DNA from: an uncultured Bacteroides sp.
GTDB lineage: Bacteria; Bacteroidota; Bacteroidia; Chitinophagales; Chitinophagaceae
Assembly (NCBI GenBank): GCA_902168085.1
Contig: CABHOP010000046.1
Span: 1 to 57,688 of the forward strand
Direction: 5' to 3'
Length of the DNA: 57,688 bases
Part shown: one piece after another, positions 42,341-51,700 of the stretch
Layout: each line of letters starts with the position of its first letter
How positions within the stretch are numbered: position 1 is the stretch's first letter
Position numbers and translations under genes: made by a program
The notes under the pieces: generated by a model
Told to the model about the DNA's origin: nothing
The model's input: the letters and a program-made list of their open reading frames with translations, nothing else
The model's database searches: none

Positions 42341-43918
42341 ATGCTCGACCATTTTCCTTTTTATCTATCGATGGTACTATCCATCGTATTGCTCATCATG
42401 CTGGCCAATAAGATAAAAGTGGCTTACCCTGTGCTGCTGGTAATAGCCGGCCTGCTGGCGGGGTTCATACCTGGTCTGCCTGTCATTCATATAGACCCGG
42501 AACTGATATTCGTTATTTTTCTGCCGCCATTATTATATGAAGCTGCATGGATGACATCGTGGAAAGAACTGTGGCGCTGGCGGCGTATTGTTACCAGTTT
42601 TGCATTTGTAGTGGTATTCTTCACAGCCTTATCGGTAGCCATTATTGCCAATTCATTTATACCGGGTTTCTCGCTGGCTTTGGGTTTTCTTCTTGGTGGC
42701 ATCGTTTCGCCGCCCGACGCGGTGAGCGCCAGTGCTATTTTAAAGTTTGTAAAAGTACCTAAGCGCATGGCATCTATGCTGGAGGGCGAAAGCCTGCTGA
42801 ACGATGCGTCATCACTTATCATCTTTCGCTTTGCGATGGTAGCGGTAGCTACCGGCCAGTTTGTATGGTATGAGGCTGCAGGCAGCTTTGCATGGATGGT
42901 AGCAGGTGGCGCGGGCATAGGCCTGCTGGTGGGCTGGGTATTTATGAAAGCACATAAACTGTTGCCCACAGATGCCAATATGGACATTATACTGACTATC
43001 ATAACACCCTATGTAATGTATATAGCTGCCGAAGAAGTGCATAGCAGCGGTGTGCTGGCAGTGGTGAGCGGAGGGCTGCTGTTATCTAACAAACAGCACC
43101 ACTTCCTGAGCAGCTCATCGCGGCTGCGGGGCGTAACGGTGTGGAGCAGCCTTGTATTTGTACTGAACGGGCTGGTGTTCCTGCTGATAGGGCTAGACCT
43201 ACCCGAGATACTGGAAGGGTTGCGGCAGGAAGGTAGCAGCCTTTCGATGGCCATTGGTTACGGGCTGCTGATAACGGCGGTATTGATAGCAGCACGTTTC
43301 CTGTCTGCCTTTGGGGCACTGATAGCCACCTATATAGCACGCAATTTTATTACTGTTGCCGAACCAAACCCGGGCCTGAAAGCGCCACTCCTACTGGGCT
43401 GGACAGGCATGCGCGGTGTGGTATCGCTGGCGGCGGCTTTGTCTATACCGGTGCATTTAGATAATGGCGCCTTGTTCCCGCACAGGAACCTGATACTGTT
43501 CATCACCTTTGTGGTGATACTTACTACCCTGCTGTTGCAAGGGCTTACCCTGCCCTATCTTATTAAGAAAATAGACCTGCCGGGTAATGATGACTACCTG
43601 CCGGAAGATGAGTCGGATAAACTGATACAGGAAGAATTGGCTAAGCATTCCTTAAATCACCTTACGACCAACTATGCTGATGAACTGGACCATCACTTGA
43701 TACTGAAACAAATGGCAATGAAATGGCAGGCGAAGCGCGATGAAAGTATGGAAGTAGACATGTCGGCCAAAAGCAAGGAAATATACCTGGACCTGCTACA
43801 GCAACAACGCCAGTGGCTGCTGAAAAGGAATGAAGAAGATAAGCACATGGATGAAGACGTGATACGTAAGCACCTGCATAAAATAGATATAGAGGAAGAG
43901 AAGCTGAGGTATCTCTAA
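42341..43918 (+). CDS. CPA1-type Na+/H+ antiporter (NhaP-like)
   Basis: 525 residues. About 12 TM helices over 1-420, starting MLDHFPFYLSMVLSIVLLIMLANKI. Family signatures: FLPPLLYEAAWMTSW, GGIVSPPDAVSASAIL, LEGESLLNDASSLIIF (the ion-binding Asn-Asp pair) and LLGWTGMRGVVSLAAALSIP. A cytoplasmic, strongly charged C-terminal domain of about 100 residues (LPGNDDYLPEDESDKL to EEEKLRYL) probably regulates transport. Exchanges Na+ (or K+) for protons across the inner membrane. Confidence 0.93.
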   Translation: MLDHFPFYLSMVLSIVLLIMLANKIKVAYPVLLVIAGLLAGFIPGLPVIHIDPELIFVIFLPPLLYEAAWMTSWKELWRWRRIVTSFAFVVVFFTALSVAIIANSFIPGFSLALGFLLGGIVSPPDAVSASAILKFVKVPKRMASMLEGESLLNDASSLIIFRFAMVAVATGQFVWYEAAGSFAWMVAGGAGIGLLVGWVFMKAHKLLPTDANMDIILTIITPYVMYIAAEEVHSSGVLAVVSGGLLLSNKQHHFLSSSSRLRGVTVWSSLVFVLNGLVFLLIGLDLPEILEGLRQEGSSLSMAIGYGLLITAVLIAARFLSAFGALIATYIARNFITVAEPNPGLKAPLLLGWTGMRGVVSLAAALSIPVHLDNGALFPHRNLILFITFVVILTTLLLQGLTLPYLIKKIDLPGNDDYLPEDESDKLIQEELAKHSLNHLTTNYADELDHHLILKQMAMKWQAKRDESMEVDMSAKSKEIYLDLLQQQRQWLLKRNEEDKHMDEDVIRKHLHKIDIEEEKLRYL

Positions 43919-44001
43919 GCTTTATAAACACACATTTGCATCGAGATATTAAATTATATATCTTGGGGATACAATTATTAATCACCAAAAAAATCATTAC
44001 C

Positions 44002-44412
44002 ATGAAAAAGCTAGTATTAGCTGCCTGCATATTGCTGGCGGGCATCGGTGCAAAAGCACAAACCACTGCAATTGAGTATTCATCTACCGCTTCGCTGCCA
44101 TTAGCCATTATGCCAATAGGGAATAATGACCCGTTCCCAAGTTGCAATGAAGGCATTACGACCATGCCCTACCCGATGATAGCAACCCCACAAACAGTAA
44201 CAGCACCCGCTGCACTACCCACATCAATGACCTATTTTTCAAAGGCCAATATTGATGTAGATATGGGTGGTGGTGTGCATTATGGCATGTTAGTGGATAT
44301 TTGCACCCTTACGACAGGTACATACCGTGTTTCATTTGGCGGAGGAATGTATTTCTGTAATATGGATGTAACATTGGTATCTCCCAGCCTGGTAACATTA
44401 GTATTCTATTAA
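44002..44412 (+). CDS. Small secreted protein, unknown
   Basis: 136 residues from ATG 44002, which gives the signal peptide MKKLVLAACILLAGIGAKAQ; the longer frame from 43936 is leader. The mature part is beta-rich with Met/Pro-rich turns and four Cys-scale residues; strand DVDMGGGVHYGMLVDICTLTTGTYRVSFGGGMYFCNMDVTLVSPSLVTLVFY closes it when read as several beta-hairpins. Compares in design with 8495 and 33660. No family recognised. Followed by a strong terminator. Confidence 0.7.
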   Translation: MKKLVLAACILLAGIGAKAQTTAIEYSSTASLPLAIMPIGNNDPFPSCNEGITTMPYPMIATPQTVTAPAALPTSMTYFSKANIDVDMGGGVHYGMLVDICTLTTGTYRVSFGGGMYFCNMDVTLVSPSLVTLVFY

Positions 44413-44423
44413 AGATGCTTTAA

Positions 44424-44454
44424 TTAAAAAGACCGGCAGTGCCGGTCTTTTTAA
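44424..44454. terminator. Strong bidirectional terminator
   Basis: TTAAAAAGACCGGC (44424-44437), loop AGT, GCCGGTCTTTTTAA (44441-44454): 14-bp perfect stem with T-runs on both strands between convergent genes. Confidence 0.9.
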
Positions 44455-44455
44455 T

Positions 44456-45028
44456 CTAATCACGATGAGGTGCATAACATAATAATGTTATTCCGCAATC
44501 AAAGCCCTTTGCACTTACCAGCTTCAGCTTTCTGTAAGCATCCATGTCTTTGAAAATAGGCAACCCGCTACCGATAGCTGCAGTATTAATGAACAAGTGA
44601 TATTCATCTATAAGATTGTACCTGATAAGAGATGAAACAAAACCGGCACCGCCATAAGCAATGATGTCTTTACCCTCTTTGTTCTTTAGTTTGTTTATCT
44701 CTTCAACAATGTCGCCATTAGCGATGTCTGTATTTGCCCATTGCGAAGAAGCCATCGTTTTTGAAAAAACAACTTTATACTTACCTGTAAAAGCCTTCCC
44801 TGCTTCTACTTCAGGATTATTAGGGTCAGCCGCTACCGCTGCCCAGTGAGGAATAAAACCTTCTGCAAGTTTTCTACCCAATACAATTGTATCAACAGAT
44901 GATGTCAACTCTGTTACATAGTCTTCTATGTCTTTGCTCCATGGGAAGGTCAACCAGTCCATTTCACCATTAGGGCCGCCAATAAAACCATCTACCGACA
45001 TTTGTACCTGTAATTTCAATTTTCTCAT
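44456..45028 (-). CDS. Dihydrofolate reductase family protein
   Basis: 190 residues, same family as 35612-36175: LQVQMSVDGFIGGPNGEMDWL, TIVLGRKLAEGFIPHW, DIIAYGGAGFVSSLIRYNLIDEYHLFINTAAIGSGLPIF. NADPH-binding RibD-C/DHFR fold; substrate unknown. It is not a recent copy of the other gene; the two differ over most of their length. Confidence 0.9.
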   Translation of the reverse strand: MRKLKLQVQMSVDGFIGGPNGEMDWLTFPWSKDIEDYVTELTSSVDTIVLGRKLAEGFIPHWAAVAADPNNPEVEAGKAFTGKYKVVFSKTMASSQWANTDIANGDIVEEINKLKNKEGKDIIAYGGAGFVSSLIRYNLIDEYHLFINTAAIGSGLPIFKDMDAYRKLKLVSAKGFDCGITLLCYAPHRD

Positions 45029-45191
45029 AGTTATCAGTTTTCGTGTTTTTGTAATGCAAACATAATACGGGCAATGAAAGCATTAGCTGTATTGTTGCGA
45101 CATTCAAAGTGGCATTTTACGACAAAAAGCAACCCATATAAAACTTCCCTATCTGTTCTGCCCTTCTGTTTAGTTTTATAACTTCGCCCTT

Positions 45192-46211
45192 ATGGAAAAA
45201 AAGGAGCGCGCCCCGGTATATTACAGCGAATACCTGCAGCTTGATAAGATATTGAATGCACAATTGCCCGAAAGCGAGAAAGACGGCATACGTGCCGATG
45301 ATGAAATGCTGTTCATCATCATTCACCAGGCATATGAACTGTGGTTTAAACAAATATTGCATGAGCTGAACCTCATCCGCGATGTGTTCAAGCAACCTAA
45401 CATTCCGAATAACTCGCCCGACATTTATAACTGTGTACACCGCATCAAAAGGGTGAGCCGCATACTGGATATTGCCGTGATGCAAATGACGGTGATGGAA
45501 ACGATGACCCCGCTGGACTTCCTGGATTTCCGCGACCTGCTGAGGCCGGCATCGGGCTTCCAAAGCATACAGTTTAAAATGATAGAAGCGACACTGGGCC
45601 TGAACTACCAGCAGCGTCACGGGCAAAACTATTATATATCTCAACTGAACCAGGGCGATATAGAGCGCGTGAAGAAAGCAGAGGCAGAAGAATCGCTGCT
45701 GGTGCTGATAAACAGGTGGCTGGAGCGCATGCCTTTCTCTAAAGAAGGTTATGTGCCGGGTATTGACTTCTGGCAGATGTACCGCGAGGCATATATAAAC
45801 AGCCTGCGCCCGGAAGAGATGAGCAATGTGGCGACATTCGACAAACTATTTATCAACGAAGCAGCATATCCTGAAGACAGGCGCTTTAGTATAGCAGCTA
45901 ACCGCAGTGCCCTGTTCATCATGCTGTACCGCGACTTTCCGCTGCTGCACCTGCCGTATGAGCTGGTAAGCAGCCTGCTGGAAATAGACGAAGGCCTTTC
46001 TATGTGGCGACACAGGCATATACACATGGTGCAGCGCACGATAGGCAAACGTGTAGGCACGGGTGGCAGCACCGGTGCAGAATACCTGCGTGCTGCGGCC
46101 GATTCGCATATTATATTCAAGGAAATGGCAGAGCTGACATCGTTCCTGATGCCGAGGCACGCACTGCCAAACCTGCCGGAGCAAATGGTAAAAGACCTGG
46201 GCTACAACTAA
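45192..46211 (+). CDS. kynA: Tryptophan 2,3-dioxygenase
   Basis: 339 residues, all-helical heme enzyme. Diagnostic segments: YYSEYLQLDKILNAQ, DEMLFIIIHQAYELWFKQILHEL (substrate-binding), FRDLLRPASGFQSIQF, and MWRHRHIHMVQRTIGKRVGTGG with the proximal heme His near residue 276. Opens the indole ring of L-tryptophan to N-formylkynurenine, the first step of the kynurenine route to NAD or to breakdown. No kynB, kynU or other pathway gene is adjacent. The ABC-transporter gene starts 3 nt after its stop. Confidence 0.95.
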   Translation: MEKKERAPVYYSEYLQLDKILNAQLPESEKDGIRADDEMLFIIIHQAYELWFKQILHELNLIRDVFKQPNIPNNSPDIYNCVHRIKRVSRILDIAVMQMTVMETMTPLDFLDFRDLLRPASGFQSIQFKMIEATLGLNYQQRHGQNYYISQLNQGDIERVKKAEAEESLLVLINRWLERMPFSKEGYVPGIDFWQMYREAYINSLRPEEMSNVATFDKLFINEAAYPEDRRFSIAANRSALFIMLYRDFPLLHLPYELVSSLLEIDEGLSMWRHRHIHMVQRTIGKRVGTGGSTGAEYLRAAADSHIIFKEMAELTSFLMPRHALPNLPEQMVKDLGYN

Positions 46212-46214
46212 CAG

Positions 46215-46961
46215 ATGCCAAACGCCATAGAGATACGCGAGCTACGCAAAATGTATAAAGGCGGCTGGACACCTGCACTGGATGGCCTGTCGCTAACCGT
46301 GCGCCGCAACCAGGTGATGGGACTGCTAGGCCCCAATGGTGCCGGCAAGACCACCACCATCAACATTATGTGCGGACTGGTGGAGCCTGATGACGGCACG
46401 GCTGCCGTATTGGGTAAAGATGCTGTTACGGATAAGCTGGCGATACGCAAAATGATAGGCGTGGTGCCGCAACAGATAGCCCTCTTTGGCAACCTGAGTG
46501 CCTGGGAAAACTTTCGCTATATAGGCAAGCTGTACGGGCTGGGCAATGCCACCATACAACAGCATGCCGGCAACCTGCTGGAACGCCTGGGCCTGGATAA
46601 GCATGCCGACAAGCGCATAGCCCGCTATAGCGGTGGTATGAAGCGCAGGGCCAACATCATAGCATCGCTGCTGCATGAGCCGGAGATGATCATACTAGAT
46701 GAACCGACAGCTGGTGTAGATGTGCAATCGCGCGCGATGATACTTGACTTTTTGAAAGACTACCATGCGCAAGGGCATACCATCGTCTATACATCGCACC
46801 TGATGGAAGAAGCAGAGCAGATATGCGATGAGGTGGTGATAATAGATGAAGGCAAATTTGTAGTGAACGGTTCACCGCAAGCATTAGTACAAAACACACC
46901 CGACTGTAAAAGACTGGAAGATGTGTTTTTGCATTATACGGGACATAGTGTAAGGGATTAG
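46215..46961 (+). CDS. ABC transporter ATP-binding protein (drug/polysaccharide export type)
   Basis: 248 residues. Walker A GPNGAGKTTT at about 39-48, Q-loop VPQQIALFGNLSAWENF, signature YSGGMKRR near 137, Walker B MIILDEPTAGVD near 158-169, H-loop YTSHLMEEAE. Belongs to the CcmA/ABC-2 export subfamily and pairs with the permease 46 nt downstream. Starts 3 nt after kynA, so the exporter is likely co-transcribed with tryptophan dioxygenase. What it exports is unknown. Confidence 0.94.
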   Translation: MPNAIEIRELRKMYKGGWTPALDGLSLTVRRNQVMGLLGPNGAGKTTTINIMCGLVEPDDGTAAVLGKDAVTDKLAIRKMIGVVPQQIALFGNLSAWENFRYIGKLYGLGNATIQQHAGNLLERLGLDKHADKRIARYSGGMKRRANIIASLLHEPEMIILDEPTAGVDVQSRAMILDFLKDYHAQGHTIVYTSHLMEEAEQICDEVVIIDEGKFVVNGSPQALVQNTPDCKRLEDVFLHYTGHSVRD

Positions 46962-47007
46962 CCCCTCGCCCCCAAGGGGGAACTTTTGGGATTGTATTGT
47001 AGAATAA

Positions 47008-48303
47008 ATGAAGAAAATAATAGCGACCATAATAAAGGAGTGGATACTGCTGCGCAGGGATGTGGCGGGGTTTCTGCTGCTGTTTATTATGCCGGCTATA
47101 TTGATAGTGGTGATGGCGCTGGTGCAGGATGCACCGTTTAAAGACTACCAGGAATTGCGCTTCGACCTGCTGCTGGCCGATAACGACCACAGGCGGCTGG
47201 CACAGGAAATAAAGGCAGGGCTAAGGCAAGGCAAGAACTTTAATGTAATAGACAGCATAGATGGCGCGCCCATTACAAACGAAAAACTGAAAGCGCTGCT
47301 GCAAAAAGGTACATACCGCGTAGGCATCATTATACCCAAAGGCGCTACTGCGGAGGTGATAAATGCTGCCAATATTGTAGCCAACAGCATATCTAAAAAA
47401 ATGGGCATCGGTACCCTGCCGCAGCGTGAGATACGCGACAGCATGTATGTACGCATGTACTTCGACCCGGCCAGCAAGCCTACATTTCGTATGTCCATCA
47501 GCTTTGCGCTGGATAAGTACATTACCTATTCGTGCAGCAACCTGTTAGTTGGCCGTATGTCGAAGCTGGGGAATATGGAAGGCATTGACAGCGCACAGGG
47601 CGATGATTTTAAAAAGATATTCCAGGGCATCGGTATTAAAGAAGAAGCCCTGAATGATAAGGCTATTTACAACCAAACCATCAATTCGGTGCAGCACAAT
47701 GTACCTGCATGGGCCATCTTTGGTATGTTCTTCATTGTAGTGCCGATAGCCGGCAATATGATACGCGAACGCGAAGAGCGCAGCGCGCTGCGGGTAGAGC
47801 TGATACCATATGCTTACACCTACGTGGCACTGGGCAAGATACTTTTCTACACCATGCTATGCACCGTGCAGTTCTTTGTGATGTGTGCCATAGGCTTATG
47901 GATACTCCCCTTATTCGACCTGCCGGCGCTGAATATGGGCACACATGGATGGGTATTATTACCGCTATCTATATGCATAGCCATGGCGGCAACCGCTTAC
48001 GGATATTTTGTAGGCAGTGTATTTAAAACCACTAACCAGGCCATGCCTTTCGGCGCCATATCGGTAGTTATCCTATCGGCTATGGGTGGCATATGGGTGC
48101 CTATGGATATACTACCGCAGGCCATGCAGCGCATAGCCATGATATCGCCCCTGCATTGGGGACTGGATGGCATCAACCAGGTGATATTGCGCAATGGCAG
48201 TATAGACAGAGTAGTGCTGCATATGTGCGTACTGGTGGTTCTCAGCATTGTGCTGTGGCTCATCAGCCTGTATGTAAACCGCGACAGGCAACACTCTATC
48301 TAA
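47008..48303 (+). CDS. ABC-2 type transporter permease
   Basis: 431 residues with the ABC-2 membrane domain: TM1 at about 20-40 (VAGFLLLFIMPAILIVVMALV), a long periplasmic region (about 45-225), then five TM helices from WAIFGMFFIVVPIAGNMI, with the conserved cytoplasmic motif REREERSALRVELIP between helices 2 and 3. Forms the export channel with the preceding ATPase (likely a homodimer). A C-terminal SPLHWGLDGINQVILR motif is typical of this subfamily. Confidence 0.93.
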   Translation: MKKIIATIIKEWILLRRDVAGFLLLFIMPAILIVVMALVQDAPFKDYQELRFDLLLADNDHRRLAQEIKAGLRQGKNFNVIDSIDGAPITNEKLKALLQKGTYRVGIIIPKGATAEVINAANIVANSISKKMGIGTLPQREIRDSMYVRMYFDPASKPTFRMSISFALDKYITYSCSNLLVGRMSKLGNMEGIDSAQGDDFKKIFQGIGIKEEALNDKAIYNQTINSVQHNVPAWAIFGMFFIVVPIAGNMIREREERSALRVELIPYAYTYVALGKILFYTMLCTVQFFVMCAIGLWILPLFDLPALNMGTHGWVLLPLSICIAMAATAYGYFVGSVFKTTNQAMPFGAISVVILSAMGGIWVPMDILPQAMQRIAMISPLHWGLDGINQVILRNGSIDRVVLHMCVLVVLSIVLWLISLYVNRDRQHSI

Positions 48304-48312
48304 TCTTCACCC

Positions 48313-48630
48313 ATGAATATCCTTTTCATTTGCAGCCGCAATAAGAAACGCAGCGCCACTGCAGAAGCTATCTTTCGCAATCATGCCATACATTCTGTAC
48401 AATCGGCAGGCACAGAAGAAAGTGCTGTGCACCGCGTAAATGAGAAACTGCTGCTATGGGCCGACATCATATTTGTGATGGAGAAAAGGCATAAGCAAAG
48501 ACTGGCTGAGAAATACCATGCTGCTATTGCCGATAAGCATATCATTATTATGGATATACCCGATGAGTATGCGTATATGGATGCAGAGCTGGTAGCTATG
48601 ATAGAAGACATCGTACAACCCTATCTGTAA
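48313..48630 (+). CDS. Short low-molecular-weight tyrosine phosphatase-like protein
   Basis: 105 residues, about two-thirds the length of classical LMW-PTPs (~150). P-loop C7-S-R-N-K-K-R13-S fits C(X)5R(S/T), so the nucleophile is present. IFVMEKRHKQRL corresponds to the middle LMW-PTP helix region, and DIPDEYAYMD may supply the general acid Asp. Cytoplasmic. Starts 9 nt after the permease gene, so it ends the kynA-ABC run. Target unknown. Confidence 0.85.
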   Translation: MNILFICSRNKKRSATAEAIFRNHAIHSVQSAGTEESAVHRVNEKLLLWADIIFVMEKRHKQRLAEKYHAAIADKHIIIMDIPDEYAYMDAELVAMIEDIVQPYL

Positions 48631-48668
48631 CAACACATCAATGGCATGAGATTTATGGCCTATGTGAT

Positions 48669-48749
48669 ATGATCACACTTATTGTTATAGCCATTATAGT
48701 GGCACCGGTTGTATATACCATACACCATGTACAACAAGCTGATTATTAA
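48669..48749 (+). CDS. Possible 26-residue single-TM microprotein
   Basis: A short ORF, MITLIVIAIIVAPVVYTIHH and six more residues ending in ADY, almost entirely one TM helix with a polar tail. It lies 38 nt after the phosphatase gene on the same strand, and its stop overlaps the end of the convergent MMPL gene by 4 nt. Real bacterial microproteins look like this, but an ORF this short also occurs by chance. Confidence 0.3.
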   Translation: MITLIVIAIIVAPVVYTIHHVQQADY

Positions 48750-51700
48750 TCTATATTCTTACGCAATACGAATATCAGATTGGCAGTGAACCTGGCATTG
48801 TCAAGCACTTCCACTGTCATGCCATGTGTAGTGGCAAAAACCTCAATGGTCCTGCGGCTGATGTAATGCAATTCGTTCTGTGTTCTATTGAATTTGAATA
48901 AACGGGTTGAGAATAATTCCGTCAGCTTGGTGCCTTTGATGCGCTCTTTCATTTCTGCTACCCCATCGCGTACAATAAGTACACCATTTGCATTGAGCGC
49001 CTGCACACAGTTCAGCAATAATGCCTGTTGCTGTTCGGGCAACAGGTAGTGCAACACATCGCTGATGATAATGCCATCGCATGGCTGTAAGTTTATCTTG
49101 GTAACATCACCCTGTTGAAATGAGATATCATCATCGCGCAGGAAATTGCCTTGTGCAGTCGCTATCTTTTCTTCATCATAATCGACCCCTACAAACCTGC
49201 GGCCGCGTGCCGCCCAATGCAGCATATAGGTCATAAAACCATAACCACAACCGAGGTCGTAAAACGTACCCTGGCGCGGCAATAATTTATGGAAAGGCTC
49301 ATAATAATCTTCCAGCTTTGTTTTCACACGGCAATACCATTCCAGCACCGGGCCTTTATATGTATAGCTGCGCTGCAACTGCTCACGGAAATACTTTGGC
49401 GTTTCATTCACTTCTTTTACCCGTTCCAGTTCTTCGCGCATCCATCGGCCTATGTATTTTGCGCGTTCTGTATAGGTTGTGCCATAGGTAGTATCATCAG
49501 GCGTGATGCGATTGTGGATGTAGATAGAGCAGGCACCATCTTTCAGCAACCAGTCACCCTTCTGCATGGTATAATGTACACCATGCAGTACGATAGGCAC
49601 AATATCGAGCCCCAGTTTTTCAGCAATATAGAAAGCCCCCTTATGAAAGCGCTTTATTTTATCATCGTACTGGCGTGTGCCCTCCGGGAAGACAACGATA
49701 GAATAACCGCGGTTTACCAAATCTCGCAGTGGCTCCAGGCTATCTTCTGCCCCTTCTGCTACCGGATAATATTCGGCCATGCGCACCACGGCACCAAACA
49801 CGGGACTGCGCCATACCCATTTATTGGTAAGTAATACCAGCCGTGGATTGAGCATAGTGGTGATCAGTATATCGAGAAATGAACTGTGATTGGCAATGTA
49901 TATAGCCGGCTTCTTAAAGTTTTCGTGTGGTATGTTGTAGATGCGCTTGGTGGTATTGCCCATGATGTACATCATGCTCCATGTGTAGCGGCTTACCCAT
50001 GCATGAAACCAGTATTTTCCTTTTTCTTTATTGAACGGCCATAGCTTGGTGAGTATGATGCCTAATATGGTAAGCACCATAGACCCGCTAAAGAAATATG
50101 CGAATGCAAATACCGATATGGCAAAGCTGCGCAGGGTAAATGGCAGAAACTTTTTATCGGCCCGGTTTTGAATAAACCAATTAAAGAGGAAAGGCTGTAA
50201 CGTTTGCGAGATGAACAGCACACACAGCAGACCTGTAACAGATATAAATGCAATAGACCTTAATGCAGGGTGCTTTGCCAGCAGCAATACACCCAGGCCA
50301 ATAATAACCGTTAGTACAGATATATAAACGGCTGCGCGCACCGAGCCGAGCTTATTCTTACCATATTTATAGCGGTCTATCAGGCCATCCATTGTGAAGA
50401 TGGTATAATCATCGCCCAGGCCGAATATGAGTGAAGAGATGATGATGTTCACAATATTGAACTGCAGGCCCAGCAACGACATCAGGCCCAGTATCCATAT
50501 CCATGATATGGCCATGGGCAGAAATGCTATAGTTGCCAGCTCTATCCTGCCATAGCCTAGCAGCAGGGCAAAGAATACGATGAGCGATGAATAGATAGCA
50601 ATGCTGGAAAAATCTTTATTGAGTATGGACACCAACTGCGTAGCTCCTTGTTGTCTATCGGTTACAACAACGTCCTCTGTACCCGATAAAGCATCAAACA
50701 CTTCTTTACGATGCTCCTGCGAAACCTTGAGTGCTGCAATTGCGTAATGGCGATTGCTATCAGACGAAAAGCCGCCGGGAAATATACCTTTTATGAGTTG
50801 CTGCGTTTCTTTATCCAGTAGTGCATAATTGCTACTAAGGCTCTCATAAAAACCTGTAAAGGCGGCGGCATTATAGCCATTATTAGTTGCCGCGATATTT
50901 ACAGCAGCTTGTACCTGCGCTTGCTTTTCGGGTGTCCAATAGTTTTTCCACCGGGTGATGCGCTTTTGCTGTTCCGCTTCCGATGGCAGCAGCAGTGTAG
51001 GATTGGATACGCTACGAACCCAGCCCTTCTGCACCAATACATCTATCTTATCATTTACTGCTTCCAGTTGTTGCAGGGCTTTTTCTTCGCTACCCTCATT
51101 GGCCATTACAAATACAGAGCTGAGTGCTACCGCATTGTTGCGGCTCACCTCATCCTGCGCCACCTGCATTTCGGGCGATAGATAGTTAAGGTGCATCAGG
51201 TCGCTATCGAACGACACCTTACCTATCTGGCTATACATGACAGGCGTAAGCAACAGTATGCCCAGCACCAGCCATTTATTCTTTTCCGGGTGCCATTTGC
51301 CCAGCTTATCGAAGATGGTTTCTTTATGCTGATGCTCTGATATACCAATAGGCATATGGGGCAGGAATACCAGCGTACATAAAGCCGCCCCGGCAAGGCT
51401 GGCAGCAGCGAACAGGCCTAAGTCCTGCAAAATGGGGGTATGCACAAACCGCAGCGACAGGAAGGCGGCAATGGTGGTAAAGCTACCTATGGTCAGCGGT
51501 TGCGATAGTTCTGCAACGGTTTCCTGTATAGATGCCGCATGGCGGGTGTGCGATAAAAAGTGGATTGAAAAATCGATAGCAATACCTAGTATGATAGCGC
51601 CTGCACCCAATGCAATAACCGATATACTACCCTGCACCAAGTACACAATAGCGATACCTACTGCCGCACCATACAACACCGGCACCAGTAGCAACAATGG

